A stretch of DNA of 64,000 nucleotides from Mantis religiosa (taxonomy: Eukaryota > Arthropoda > Insecta > Mantodea > Mantidae): assembly GCA_030765055.1 (NCBI GenBank), contig CM060950.1, forward strand, positions 270,918,581-270,982,580, in the 5' to 3' direction. Shown piece after piece: positions 11,450 to 59,049 of this stretch; positions within the stretch are counted from its first letter, which is position 1, and each line of letters opens with the position of its first letter. The translations under genes and the position numbers were made by a program. The notes under the pieces are model-generated. The model was not told where the DNA came from. It worked only from the letters and a program-made list of their open reading frames with translations, and did no database searches.

Positions 11450-13577
11450 AATGTCTATCCAAATCTTCGCCTACACCCTGCTGGTGTGGAAGAACGATGA
11501 ACTTTCCAACAAATAAACTAATACTGCTAACTATAAAGCCCGGCATACAGCCCTGATCTCGCACCAACAGATTATCAATCTTTTTCGATCCATGATTGTC
11601 ACCGAATTCTTCTCATCAGACTGGTACCATCGTGGGATAATAAACCTCGCTGAACGATGGCTCAAGGCCATAGAATCTGATGGTCTATAATTTGAAAATT
11701 AGTTAATTTATTGTCAGAACACATTTCAAATAATTGTTTTTCTTAAAAAAGGCATTACTTATGAGACAGATGCTACTACATTCCTACATGATCCATAGTC
11801 TAAATTTGCTAAAATAAATATATGCCTAATATGAAATCCTTATAACTCATAAATTCCTCAACATATAGTAAGAGTAGCATCATCTTTAAATTATAATTAT
11901 TATTGTTGTAGTGTATATTACTGTCAAGTTTTCTACGTAGGCTTAGGAAAATAATCGAGTTATTTCACATACTTTTAAATTGATTATATTATTTGCAGAT
12001 ACCGTTTTGTTCTTGAATAGAATGAATACTAGGGTGAATTCTGCAACATACAGGCATGAACAATCATAGTATTCCCTAAAAGTAATATATTTATTGTAAA
12101 ATTTTTAAATGCTCATATTCCATGCATGTAGTAGTATTGCTGGTGCTGGTAAATTTTAATAAACAGAAACACATTGCACGCTCATATTTTTAGATTAAGG
12201 GAGTTTCAAAACGTGTAATTTTGTTGCATTCTCCGTGCCAAAGTTTGTGCTGGAATCTAAGTAAGTAGTTGAGAAAGTAGATATAAATGGGTAACCGCAC
12301 ATTTGTGGTAAGGGGCTCAACTATTCAACCATGTTACCTCCTCAGCCCAGCTCGACTTCGCTATCAGCAACATGACCGTTCCTTACAATGACAATGCTAC
12401 CTGTTACAAAAGCGTTATTCGTAACATCCTGCTGATAACACTAATGCTTGTTCGAGGACCTCTTCTAGCATTTGTACTCAACGTCACACTCGCCTGTTAT
12501 AAGAACGTGCTTTTGAAAGGACAACCAAGCCCTTCGATTTGCGCACGTTTGTTAAATGCGTTATCTCACTGATAGCTCTTTATGCGTACTACTCTCAACA
12601 ATGTAGGGATACCCAACACAAAATGTATTGTTTAAAAGTTTACACTTTTCTCGTCTACTCACCCAAAATTCAATACCCTATAAACACATTTGAAAGACTT
12701 CTGGAATCCCACCCCCCCCCCCACACACACTTCTAGAAAATGTTACCTATGTCTTTTTACCCATGAGTCTGTGAACAACGTTAACTCAAAAATTTGGTTA
12801 AATACCAAACTTGAGATTATCTTCAGCTTTTTCCAAAAATGAGACACAAATGTTTTCAATAAAAGACCCTTAAAGTTAACATTTTATATAAAAAAAATTC
12901 GAAATTTTTATTTTCTCAAAAATTGCAAATCATTTTGGCTAAACTTCCATACATTTAACACATTTACGCAAAAATTAAAACATATATCTTGATCGAAACA
13001 TCATGCATTTAAGATATGTAAATTCTGTGGAACCCCGAAAGGATTCTTCGACTGCGTAGAAACACTTTCACAGAGCTACAAAACAAGTAACAATTAGTTT
13101 ATGGTAATTTTGTTCAATGTACACCATAAAGCAAAATAACGTGATAAAGGAGGTCCATAATCGACATAACACCCAGCAAAATCGAAAAATCAGCATTTGA
13201 ATAATCATATTTCATGACTGCCACTGTACGAATACCCGAGCAGTCAGTACCAGCCATATGATTAATCTACCGTTTTTACCAAGAGAAACGGGTGATACGT
13301 TAAAAAATAAAAAGTGAGTTTTATTACAGTGAGTTCGAGAAGAAATTCCAAGATTTGAAAATGTGCTGGCACAAGTGCATTGTCTGAGAAACATTTTCAT
13401 GAAGATGATGTCACACCTCTTATTCACATAAGAACATAGCTTGAACAAAGTGCCCTTTTTGGAATGCATTGAATTAAATATTATATAACTGTACTAAAAT
13501 AAACCTATCACATATATAAATCCTAAAACAAGTTAAATAATTTTGTATCGTCAAACCGGTAGAAAAGTATAGCTAGT
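11450..13577. other. No recognisable gene
   Basis: AT-rich sequence. Short open frames (for example 12372-12572 and, on the minus strand, 13212-13469) show no family features. A segment near 12780-12870 resembles the dispersed repeat described for the NPC2 introns (a TTTGGTTAAATACCAAA-type motif). A poly-C run followed by CA lies at 12710-12730. Confidence 0.5.
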
Positions 13578-13583
13578 ACTCAC

Positions 13584-13694
13584 GTACTGTATCAAAATGT
13601 AGAGCTATGAAACGGGGACCCCTGGCTTTACTTCTCTTGCGAAAGAAGCGATGCTCAGGATCTTTACGCCCGAAAAAATATCCACTGGTTTCTC
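13584..13694 (-). CDS. Candidate internal coding exon of an unidentified minus-strand gene (possibly TNF-ligand type)
   Basis: On the minus strand, an acceptor (TTTTTTGCACACAG, ending 13695) is followed by 111 bases open in only one frame, then a near-consensus donor, GTGAGT (13583-13578). The exon completes a codon with two bases, encodes 36 residues and leaves one base. The peptide begins ETSGYFFGRKDPEHRFF and ends RKRSKARGPRFIALHFDTV. It has dibasic sites, and its composition is unlike the surrounding AT-rich noise. A basic cleavage region followed by an ALHF-type strand recalls the start of a TNF-homology domain in insect TNF ligands (Eiger group), but this is a guess from pattern alone. 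No partner exon was recognised. It lies 1.6 kb upstream of, and divergent from, the NPC2-like gene. Confidence 0.42.
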
Positions 13695-13880
13695 CTGTGT
13701 GCAAAAAATTCACATACAATACGTATGTAAGCCACGATTTACTTCAAAGAAAGGTAAAATATGCGACACAAAGAAACTAAGGCATAATCCAGCATGGACA
13801 GAGTAAAATAATCATATTTCTTCAAATAATATGTGTGTAGCATTAAGTGATTTGGGACACAAATCATGAAACTACTGATT

Positions 13881-13889
13881 ATATATTTA

Positions 13890-13938
<49 letters not shown>
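13881..13938. repeat. (AT)n microsatellite
   Basis: About 25 AT units preceded by TATTTATATTTAT. Simple sequence. Confidence 0.95.
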
Positions 13939-13940
<2 letters not shown>

Positions 13941-15133
13941 CTATCGTACTTTAAAGAGAGAAATACATTCTATGAAATAAAAGTGTAAACATACAGTGTT
14001 TAAAGGCGGAACTTCATTTTAAATTTACAAAACAGCTCTTTAAGGAAAACTCAGTTCAAATGAGACAATATTACTGATCACTAAAAGAACACATAATACC
14101 TATTTCAAATCACATTTGAATAATTCACTTTGTTCTTACTCTAGACTATACATATATTTTGTTAAACAAGAAGCATCATATACTTTTCTTTTCTCTACTG
14201 CATATTTTACTTCAGATGAAGTATTGCATTTTCCCTAAAATTATTATATCAGTCGTGAAAACATGATTATCATAGGTCGTGTTCGTGCTTCTCTGAAAGC
14301 AAAAATGCATTTTTATAGAATATTGCACCTGCGTATGTGTATGTATGCGATTTTGTGTACAGCAGAACCTTAGACCCCAAAGTACGATAACAAACAAACT
14401 TAGTATTCAAGTTCATCCATAAGCCCAAACCAAATTGCTGTTTACTTGAAAATGTTATCGGCATTTTTCCTTCCAAAAATTGCTTTAGCTGATTTAATTA
14501 AGTGATCTATATTTGAGATAAGGTGAAACTGTTATGCATAGAAAATGAATTATTTTTAAAATACAATATATTCCAAATAACGTTTCATAGCATCAGCCTT
14601 TTCTCAGATATTTTATTATTGGTTTTAATTTGTCAGTCACTTGTAATTATTTAAACTGTAATCGTTGTTGAGTTGCCTCACGCAATATCATGTAAAGAGC
14701 ATCGAATTTTAGAGCTACACGCTTCAAAACATCTGAATATCAAATCGGTTTGTTCGATTCCTCTTGTATCTACAATGAAAGTATGCAATGAACCTTTTTC
14801 TGAAAGAGTTTACGACAATTAACATGAAACAGTCAAAGAAATTAACATTCATTAAAATAGTTTGTAGAAGCTTTATGAAAATAAGTGTTATTCGGTAGAG
14901 AAAATCATGTAAATGTAACATCAGGTTTCTGAAAGTAATGCATGAACTTAAACCATTATGCAGTAGCTCCTTCCTTAGTCATACGAACGTTTTAATTTCC
15001 ACCTCACGATTCCACATCAAATCGTTTAACTATCAAATCGCATTGCCTCTTAAACTTTGATGGCAACATTTTATTAACGCCCTTTTATGTTACGTCGTTA
15101 TGGTTTACGGTCTACAGTGAGATAAGTACACAG

Positions 15134-15172
15134 TATATAAGCTCTCTTTCCTGAAAATGTACTATAGTCAGC
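15134..15172 (+). promoter_or_regulatory. Likely core promoter of the NPC2-like gene
   Basis: TATATAAG at 15134-15141 lies about 130 bases upstream of the ATG at 15269. A TCAGC (15168-15172), similar to the arthropod initiator, lies about 34 bases after the TATA start, a slightly long but plausible spacing. This would give a 5' UTR of about 100 bases in the first exon. Confidence 0.5.
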
Positions 15173-15268
15173 ATTTCGTCACTCGCACACACAGCCATTT
15201 GATTTAGCCCGGACACTACCGTCATTTAGTTCAGTGTAGCACGACCTGTATAACAGTGAACTTCCAGC

Positions 15269-50889
<35,621 letters not shown>

Positions 50890-50991
50890 ATAGAACCCAT
50901 TGCTACATCAGTTATAATCTTAAGGGTAGAATATTTAAAGCATAATTATTGTATTGTATAATATTTAAGCTAATGTAGTCGTTTCAGTAGT

Positions 50992-50997
50992 AATAAA
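50992..50997 (+). terminator. Polyadenylation signal of the NPC2-like gene
   Basis: AATAAA about 100 bases after the stop codon, followed by a T/GT-rich stretch (TGTTGTTTTTTTCGGG near 51028-51045), as expected downstream of a cleavage site. Confidence 0.7.
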
Positions 50998-51045
50998 CAG
51001 TTTCTTTATCCATTTTCAAAATGCTCTTTGTTGTTTTTTTCGGGG

Positions 51046-51697
51046 GAGGCAAAGCCATTTAAACTGCCATGAGGCTGCACTAAAGAATTCTTTCACCTTT
51101 ACCATGCTGATTACCTGCAGGCTACAAAATTACGTGTATCGTAGAACATATTTCACAATTAGAAACGAAAACTCCACCGAATAAGGAACACAACCTTAAT
51201 TTTAAATGTCCAGGGATGAACAAACCGATCCTGCAGAAGTCAACATTACGAATAGCTGCTAAGAGGAACTTCAGACAGAGCAAGAAAATCAGGGAGGAAT
51301 AGCTTAACAGCCAATGTGGCAATAGTTAAAAATGTTTTTCTCAATATCTAGTGGGCTGGGGTACGATGTATCACTATGACGTACGGAATGGGGACTAAGC
51401 ACCTTGACCTTCGAAGACCTTGCCTGCCTATGCACCTGACGGTGCGCCCTCGTTAGAGAGGAGTGAGGTGAAAATACCAGTAGTCGAACGTGAGGACAGA
51501 TAGCAGAGGGTAAGGTCCCTAATTCAAATTCAAACTCACCGGTGGCGGATCAAACAATCGGCTCCACTATCCCTAAGGGTTTACAGAACCCGTGGAGAGA
51601 CCTGAGAACCAGAGAGATCTCCCGATATAGAGGACGAGATTTACAGAGAGCAAATCAGCTAACATGCATACCGAAACTAAGAACCATTGCACCCGTT

Positions 51698-51790
<93 letters not shown>

Positions 51791-52154
51791 TACACAATGC
51801 ATTATTTACTACTCATATCGCTGATGGAGATGAGCCTAACTGGAAGCCTGAGTATCAAAACCAGAAAAAGACAGACACGTTAAAAGAAAAGGGGTCCCAC
51901 TGGAATGTAGACTATATAATTCAGTAATGATTAAGATATACTTTAAGGTGCAAAAAGATATGAAACATAGCGTTTCATTTCGCCAGGTACTAAAATGTCG
52001 AGCGGACAACGCAAATATTAGCAGATGGAGTTAATCTGTTAGCTCACAAAGCTATTATCTTTTTATATTATTACAGAACTGTTCATGATGATTACAAGAA
52101 GGAAACATTGGAAAAAAAGTATCATTGCTTGAGAGTGTCCTTGCCGAATACTTA
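51046..52154. other. Intergenic, no gene recognised; includes a CT array
   Basis: The stretch 51340-51660 is more GC-balanced than its surroundings and has a 113-codon + frame (51542-51883), but half of that frame is the CT repeat and the rest has no recognisable motif. It may be a retroelement 5' region. Confidence 0.5.
51699..51788. repeat. (CT)n microsatellite
   Basis: About 45 perfect CT units. Confidence 0.97.
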
Positions 52155-52354
52155 CTTATTATGTGTTTCAAATGGGATTATGGTTGTCCTTGAGCAACAT
52201 ATCGGAGTCCTGCGGTGTTGTTGTATTGCATTCCCCCTATGTGGTGTGAGACGAGCGCCAAACTAATCAATCTCTAATAAATACTGTTCGCGCTAAGACA
52301 AAAATTCAGATTTTGCAATAACTGATCTATGAAGAAGGAGCGAGCAATGTTACA

Positions 52355-52768
52355 TTGTAGGTTCGTAGAATTAAAAGTCCAGTTGCAGAAATTCCAAAAT
52401 ACTCTTTATTTTTGTAGAAACACAGTATGCACACGCTTTGCAGAAGAAACAGAATGACGTAACTAACAAATACAATCGTCAAGGTCGTCGACCACAAACA
52501 AAATAGTCCACTTTCAAAACACAGCTTTACGCGCACGATTCTCAAGTTCCATTTCGAATCTGTCTCACTGGCGATCAGCGGCTTCTTCTATAGCTCCGTT
52601 CACTGTTGGAGAAATTAACGGAATTTTCTGTAACAATCAAGACGGCACTAGATGGACGAAACACGAACCTTCCAGTAATCTAACTTTATCTGTTTCGGCA
52701 AGCCTTTTTTCTCCGCGTTGTACTATCTGTCCCTTTGTGCGCGTCTGCCCTCCCTCTACGATGTTCAG
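52355..52768 (-). mobile_element. Gypsy 3' LTR (minus orientation)
   Basis: Similar to the LTR at 26190-26600 over about 410 bases. The left edge, TGTAGG, lies exactly where copy B of the inverted-repeat element is interrupted. On the minus strand it follows directly on RNase H coding sequence, so the integrase part of pol is deleted. Confidence 0.65.
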
Positions 52769-54700
52769 AGGTGAAGTCGTATTCCTGCAGCCTATAGACC
52801 TAACGGGTTGTCTGGAATTCCAGGTCCCTAAAGCTCAATAGCCTGGTCAGAGCGTAATGGTCAGTCCTCAGGTGGAATGGCTGACCGTACAGGTACCTGT
52901 GGAAGTGCTACAAGGTCTTTACTACCGCTGGTAGTTCTCGCCTGGAGACGCAGTAGCTCTTCTCTGTCTTAAACAGCGTCTTGCTGTAGTAGGCTCGTGG
53001 TGGTCCTAGACTTGGGATAGAACGCCTCCAATGCAATGATCGCTGGCGTCGGTGTCCACAATGAAGGCGCCGCCTGGTTTTGGGAAACTCAAAATTTGAG
53101 CACTGCAAAGTGTCTTCTTCAGGTTCTGTAAAGGGTCATCGGCGTCCTGCGGACACACATAAGGCTTGTGTTCTGTCAGGCGCGTGAGGGGCTTGGCGAT
53201 TTTGCAGAATCCCTTTATGAAACGGCGGTAATAACTGCACAACCCCAGGAACTTGCGCAATTCTCCCTTATCCTTTGGCCGAGGCCAATCTCTCACGGGT
53301 TGTGTCTTCTCCGGGTATATGACCACTCCGGTTGGTGAGAATATGCGGCACAAGTAGTTGACTTCCTTGCGGAAGAGCAGGCACTTCTTCGCGTTTAGCT
53401 TCAGGTTGGTCGCCTGCAGCCTCTGTAGCAGTTTACTCAGGTTGTCGAGACGCAGGTAGGCGTCATATGTCAGACCTCTCATCACTGACTGCATGAGTTG
53501 TTAGAAGATATCTGGTTCGTTGCAGAGGCCAAAGAGCATAACTGTAAACTTCCAAAGCCCTTGGTCTGTCAAGAATGCGGTCTTTTCCTTGTCTCTCGGG
53601 TCTAGAACTACGTCCAGGCTCGAGAACCACTGCGCACCAGCAAGCGTCTCCAGGGTGTCTTCAATCCGGGATAAGCGGAAATAGTCTTTCCTGGTGAGAG
53701 CGTTCAGCTCCTTGTAATCCACGCAGAAGCGTAGCTATCCGTTCTTCTTCGTCACCAGAACTACAGGGGAACACCAAGGACTGTCAGACTCTTTAATCAC
53801 TCTCCTGTATCTCATGTCCTCCAGCATGTCCCTTACCGCCGCTTGTTTTGCCAGCGGAACGTGTCTGGGTGGTTGCCGATTAGGCCGGGCATCTCCGGTG
53901 TCGATGCGGTGGAGCACTCGGTGCGTGCGGCCGTAGTCATTCCGTTGGCTGAAGACACGCTGGTATCGTCTCACTGTTGTCGAATCTTATCCAGCTGCTC
54001 TGCGGTCAGGTGGTCGGCCACCCTCTCTTAAGCCTTCCAGCCGGGGGCTCAGGTGTTGTATCAGTACCGGACCTTTGGGTCTTGTCTATTGGTGTTACGC
54101 TGACCAGAGGCTCGGAGGTCCCAAATTCCGTCCCAGTCTGGACATCGTGTTCGAAGTCTGTCAGGCTGAGCAGGATCACTGGCGCCTCCTCTCGGCACGG
54201 CAATAATGTCCTGGCTACATAGAGCCGGTGCACAGGCGTCTTCTGGTCCAGTATCATGTTTCTCTTCCGCTGGCATACCAGTCGCGCCGTCAACACCACC
54301 GCGCTTTTCGCGGGCAAACCACGTCTTCCCTCAGGAGGACTCTGCAGATTCCAAGGCGCTCTTCGTGTTGCCGGGGTACCACCTTTTCCCCATTGAGCCG
54401 CAGGACCTTCCTGCTGACGCTGACCGTAGCCTTGTGGCTCCTGAGGGCATCCAATCCCAGTATCATCTCCTCAGCAAGCTCCGCGATGAACACCCACAGA
54501 CTTACGGTACTTCGCCCCAAGCTCAACTGCAGCAGGACCTCCCTCTCCACGGTCAAGGTCTCACCCGGTACCGTCACTAGCACGTGTGGTCGGCTCGGCT
54601 TTCTCGACGGCAAACCCTTGGCCACGTTAGGTCTGATGATGGTCACGGCTGCCCCGGTGTCCACCAGCACGTGGCACGGAACGGAACGGAAACTTAAAGA
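52769..54700 (-). pseudogene. Gypsy pol fragment: protease, reverse transcriptase, RNase H (broken)
   Basis: The minus strand is markedly GC-richer than its surroundings. In order: retropepsin with LVDTGAAVTII (about 54665-54635) and ILGLDAL; a linker; a conserved pre-RT stretch, QPPRHVPLAKQAAV and ESDSPWCSPVVLVTKKNG (53974-53735); RT start MDYKELNALTRKDYFRL (53722); later RT and connection EVNYLCRIFSPTGV and RKFLGLCSYYRRF; and RNase H start FIVDTDASDHCIGGVLSQ (about 53060). RNase H remnants continue to about 52770 (RTDHYALTRLL). The YxDD catalytic box is lost at the junction near 53495, and stops or shifts separate the frames. Gag, 5' LTR and integrase are absent. Confidence 0.88.
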
Positions 54701-55506
54701 TTTGACATGACGTGATAAAAGAAATATGTACTTTGAATAAGCCAAGGTGTTTCTTAAATTCGATGAGAGGAAACACACTTCCTGCTGGTCTGGCAGAACG
54801 TGTCTAGTTACATTATATCTTTCTTTATGAATGGTTCCTAATCTCTATTAACTCTAAAGGGTTCAAAGCAGTATTCGGTTACTCCTCCATGAAGAAATGT
54901 ATCAGCTGGATCAATGAAACACGATCCACCTTCCCCCTTACTACTGCCAGACAATCCAATTGAATTAATGTGGGCTCAAATTATGTTGCGAACAGAAATA
55001 ATATTTTTAAACAGACTCACGTTGAACCACCACGAATAAATTGACAAGGAACACAACAAGGCTGGGAAAGCTGCGTGAGACATCAGATGAACTACAAGAA
55101 AACGACTTTTGGAAAGAAATGGCACGTAACGAGATTTTGGAGGCTCATAAATTTGCATTACTCAGAGGATGAAGACAATAACAATGACGAATTATCTCTT
55201 AACCTAAGTAACATTCACAGCTACATGGATGCACCGCTGGCATTTTCATTGGATTAGAAAAATTAATAATTCATAAACCATAATTAATTTAAACTAAATA
55301 TTTAAATAGTTTACGTAATGTACGAATATCCATGTTGCAATTGGGATTTCAAAAACTGTATTATTCTAAAACTTTGAAAAATTCAGTACAACGCTGAAGG
55401 CTTTAACGCATCTGGTTCACTACAGGCGAGAATTCTTCCCATTTGAAACACATAATAAGCAAAACTACTCCAAAAGCAACAGTTCACTTCATATTTCCAC
55501 CTTTTA

Positions 55507-55515
55507 TGTGTGTGT

Positions 55516-55554
<39 letters not shown>

Positions 55555-55556
55555 TA
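55507..55556. repeat. (TG)n microsatellite
   Basis: Imperfect TG array with TA interruptions. Confidence 0.93.
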
Positions 55557-56055
55557 TTAATGTATATCCAAGTTTAAATATCAAAATTAAACTCAAAACA
55601 CGCCCAACACTAACAATTTTACAAAAGCATAGAAGTAGTAATCTGAATAAACTCTGCGCATTTCAGTAAATCACAGTAACAAGAATATAAATACATTCTG
55701 AGAGTATTAATTCAAATAAACGTGCATACACAGAAAAGGAACATGCATTCACAAAGAAGTTAAATATCGAGAGAAAAGATTGGTCACCTTCATGGTTCAG
55801 CGTGAGTTTAGATCATTATATAGTTTAGTGGAACAACCAGCTGGAATACTTCAAGAATTACAAACTTAATAACGGTATTTCCAAGAGGCGCTAGTAGTCG
55901 CGTTTTACTACACAGACTTGCAAATTACATCTATGACTACTAAATGATGTATATTCCCTTAAGTAGAACATGAAAAGTACTTCGAAAATCTAGAAATAAC
56001 CTCTGCATTACATCAGAAATGTAGGTGGTTAAACCTTTTCATAGAATATACTGAG
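55557..56055. other. No recognisable gene or element
   Basis: AT-rich sequence without notable open frames. Confidence 0.5.
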
Positions 56056-56059
56056 GAGT

Positions 56060-56303
56060 TTTGTAGTGTTTAACGCCCGCTTTTACTACACACGGCACCG
56101 CAGCCGGTAACACTTATGGTACATGAGATGAAGATGGAGCACCGGCGGAATGAGATGGCGGGGGAAACCGGAGATCCCGGGTAAAAACCCGCCGCAGCGC
56201 CGTGTTGTCCACCTCAAATCTCAATTTACGGTCGTCTGGGATCAAACACGGGCCGCCTTGGTGAGAGCCAAGCGGTCTAACCACTGAGCCACGACGCGGC
56301 CAT
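56060..56303 (-). mobile_element. SINE family B, copy 2
   Basis: On the minus strand it reads GGCCGCGTCGTGGCTCAGTG, the B-box GTGTTTGATCCCAGACG, then GACAACACGGCGCTGCGG and CCGGTTTCCCC. This matches the order of blocks in the copies at 22040 and 59999. Confidence 0.85.
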
Positions 56304-57089
56304 ATTTGACAGCTTTTGGTCTATCCGACTGTATAGTAAAATCAGTCAGAGATATCGAATGGCCGAGAAGGGATATCTACCAATTGGGACTGGTAGACTT
56401 CTGCATTTTAGACTTCAGACCAGCACGCTCCAAATATTAGAATATATCAGGAAGATGATCAAAAAGTGTACAAAATTCCGTACAATAGATTGCAGCATCA
56501 CATGCTAGCTGAAATCCATTGTCCAAAACAAGGTATCCAAGAAGTGGGATACAAAATGTACATCCGTAGCAATTCCAAGTGCTATGCGTTAGAACCCATG
56601 CAAGCTCCATAGAGACGTGAAGACAGTTATATTTTTTGAAGATTTCTCTAAAAGAATTACAAATAAAGAAATCCTAAATAGGTTGAGTTTCTGTACGTAT
56701 TTTCTTCTAAAGTCTACGGTTATCAACTGAGGAACGGAGATCATTTTGGCTCGTGTCTCTGGCCCGGTTTCCGGTACACCCGCAGAGCGCTTCCAGTTTA
56801 TTCTTTCTATGACACAAAATCTCCCCGCAGGTGCAATGTGTGATCCTCTCTGCCTATAGTCCAGTACAGTCCCAAGCAACACAGAGGAGTCGCAGAACGG
56901 AAGAAATGGGATGCCTGTATTTATATGCTTCTCTGGTGAAGAAACCGCAATCTACATTTCGTGAAATCACTAGAACAAGAAATTAATAGTATCAATTGGC
57001 ACACACTGAGATGACCAACCTGAATGAAGGGTAAACCTAACTGAAAAGTAAGGAGAAATGAAGGTTATATAATTCGGAGGAAGCCATTA
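56304..57089. other. No recognisable gene
   Basis: A 97-codon minus-strand frame (56589-56882) has no recognisable motif and its GC-richer part (56740-56840) may be retroelement sequence. Confidence 0.45.
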
Positions 57090-57235
57090 TTCTTCCCATT
57101 ATTCGTCTGGCGACCTGGGGAAACCCCGGGAAAATAATGGGTCAAGACGTTCGACCATCGAAATTGAACCTGAGATCCCTCGAGGCGCGCCACAGATGCT
57201 AACGTCTAAATTATCCATCTCGGTTTTAATGGGAT
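57090..57235 (-). mobile_element. Probable tRNA-derived SINE fragment (family E)
   Basis: On the minus strand: GAGATGGATAATTTAGACG (A-box-like), GATCTCAGGTTCAATTTCGA (B-box-like), then ATTTTCCCGGGGTTTCCCC. The single copy and weak boxes make this tentative. Confidence 0.45.
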
Positions 57236-58310
57236 AAATGCTGTGCTGGTGAAACAAATTACTCAAGATAGTGTTAACCAAACCACATATACAGCATTCT
57301 ATCTTCCTAGACTCCTATATCTGCCTAACTGACCTCAGGGATTCCCAAACTGATGTTGAGAAACTGAATTCATGCAACACGGTATTATTGTTTGACCATT
57401 ACACAGATTTTACAAAGATAAAAGAAAAGGTTAATAAGAGATTTGGATATGACTTAAAGCATATGTATTCACAGTGGAGGGAATTACCCATTAGCAACTG
57501 TAATGTGTTAACAGAGAAGTATGCTTAAAATACACGATATGCTTTTCAAAAATGCATGTAAGATACCATAATGACTGTACTTCCTAAAGCTTTCACGGCC
57601 GGTGTCATGAAGAACAGAAAAGTTGTCTTCCTTCTTCCTCTTTTTCCTTCCTTCCTCTTGAAGATGCCAAGCGTAGTCCTTGGCAAAACATCGGAATATT
57701 CCAATCCTACTGGACCGCGGCCTACAAGCTCGGAAGATAATTTTACTGTTCTTCACCATATTGCCTGTTCTTAAAAATAATCATTGTTTTACTTCTGATA
57801 TAACCAATACATACTAAGGAAATTTAAAACTGTGCTTTCTTGTATCGCAAACAATTAAATGAAGTTTATAAAACATTGGATTTTCATTTCCGCTAAATTC
57901 TAAAGTATTTAATGATTATGGACCCACAAAAGTAATGAGTATAATATGTATCCAATTAAAGATTTACTGAATAGCATCAACATCTATCGCAATCTTCTGT
58001 GCCAGTTTTACGCATTTTAGGTATGCAAGTCTATAACCGAACAGGATACAACCTGGCAGTCATATAACCTATTTATATTAGAATATATTGAGACTCATCA
58101 CCCAGAAGTAGCAGATGGCTGCATCATAAGAATGTAGAAGGCAAATACTTGCAGAGAGAAAACTTCGCCCAACAGGATGACGAAGTATTGAATCCAGTTT
58201 GTTTCTAACGCTAGAGGTAAGATGATTGTGGTCCAAATAATTCAAGTATTTGCTTACTTTGGATATTAACTTCTAAAATAGATTTGCAAACTTGACCGTA
58301 CTTACGTAGG
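57236..58310. other. Mostly unassigned; contains a second hammerhead-like hairpin
   Basis: The + frame 57271-57528 is unrecognised. At 57658-57692 the sequence GAAGATGCCAAG, a short loop and CTTGGCAAAAC resembles a degenerate CTGANGA-stem-GAAAC arrangement of the kind seen at 21556. It is preceded by TTTCACGGCCGGTGTCATGA. 57780-58310 has nothing recognisable. Confidence 0.4.
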
Positions 58311-58401
58311 GTGAAAGTCCTCACGTCGTACCCTCAGAAGAAGTTGAACATAAATGAAAAGTTTAGTACCTACCCAACTTTTCGTTGTTGAGCTATGATA
58401 T

Positions 58402-58461
<60 letters not shown>

Positions 58462-58483
58462 CAACAACAACAACAACAAACAA
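58402..58483. repeat. (CA)n then (CAA)n microsatellite
   Basis: About 29 CA units followed by seven CAA units. Confidence 0.95.
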
Positions 58484-59049
58484 TGTCGTGACACCTTGGG
58501 ACGATCGCGCTGTGTTTTCTCTCTGCACATCCTTCCTCCCCGTGTATGTCCCACTTGCAGGTATAGGTACAATGAACCAAATCTGGTTTCCGTGCCAACT
58601 CCCCTCGGAAATAATTCAGTTATCCAGTTATCTCTTATGGTTTACCATTTACACAAGTCATCCAGAATGAAGAGGACTTTTGAGGAGATTCCCAAAAAAT
58701 TCAAAATATAGGTACATTTATTTGTCGTGAAAATATTTTAAATACGAGATATTCTCTTTATGAAGCAGCTAGAGCCGCCATTTGGGTAGGGGAGGGAATT
58801 GCCGTATCCGTTTAAAATACATACCAAACTTAATATTTAACCGACTTTTCGTTTTTCAGTCATGCCGTTCATAAACACACAGACCCACACACACGGGCCG
58901 TTTTTTAAAAATGTTTAAGCGTTCAGAACACTCTAAACCGTGTTTTTCCAGGAAACTCTCGGCATCAAACTTTTGGGTAGAGTGCAATACTTTCTCTACC
59001 TATTATTAGTTGTACGTACCTAGTTTTACGTAGTAAGAAAGTAAAACGG

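Larger units (their letters stand above)
52155..55459 (+). mobile_element. Inverted-repeat DNA element, copy B, split by a gypsy fragment
   Basis: A perfect 23-base terminal inverted repeat, CTTATTATGTGTTTCAAATG plus GGA, lies at 52155-52177 and 55437-55459. Both flanking parts (52155-52353 and about 54700-55459) align with copy A at 4727-6058 in opposite orientation. The roughly 2.35 kb between them is gypsy sequence absent from copy A. Readable pieces near 55075-55210 (LRETSDELQENDFWKEMARN region) correspond to those in copy A and look like a degraded transposase C terminus. Confidence 0.7.

Noticed and set aside
11176..11567. Leu-Ser and Arg-Glu rich frames over the CT array
   Set aside because: Dinucleotide repeat translated; no domain outside the repeat.
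13212..13469. Next exon of the putative minus-strand gene (85-codon frame)
   Set aside because: Tested as a continuation of the 13584-13694 exon; no acceptor in the right phase and no TNF-like motifs.
54206..54710. Plus-strand frames of 124 and 160 codons
   Set aside because: Shadows of the minus-strand gypsy protease region, which shows the DTGA and ILGLDAL motifs.
57271..57528. 85-codon + frame
   Set aside because: No family could be recognised and flanking sequence gives no promoter or splice evidence; left as unassigned.
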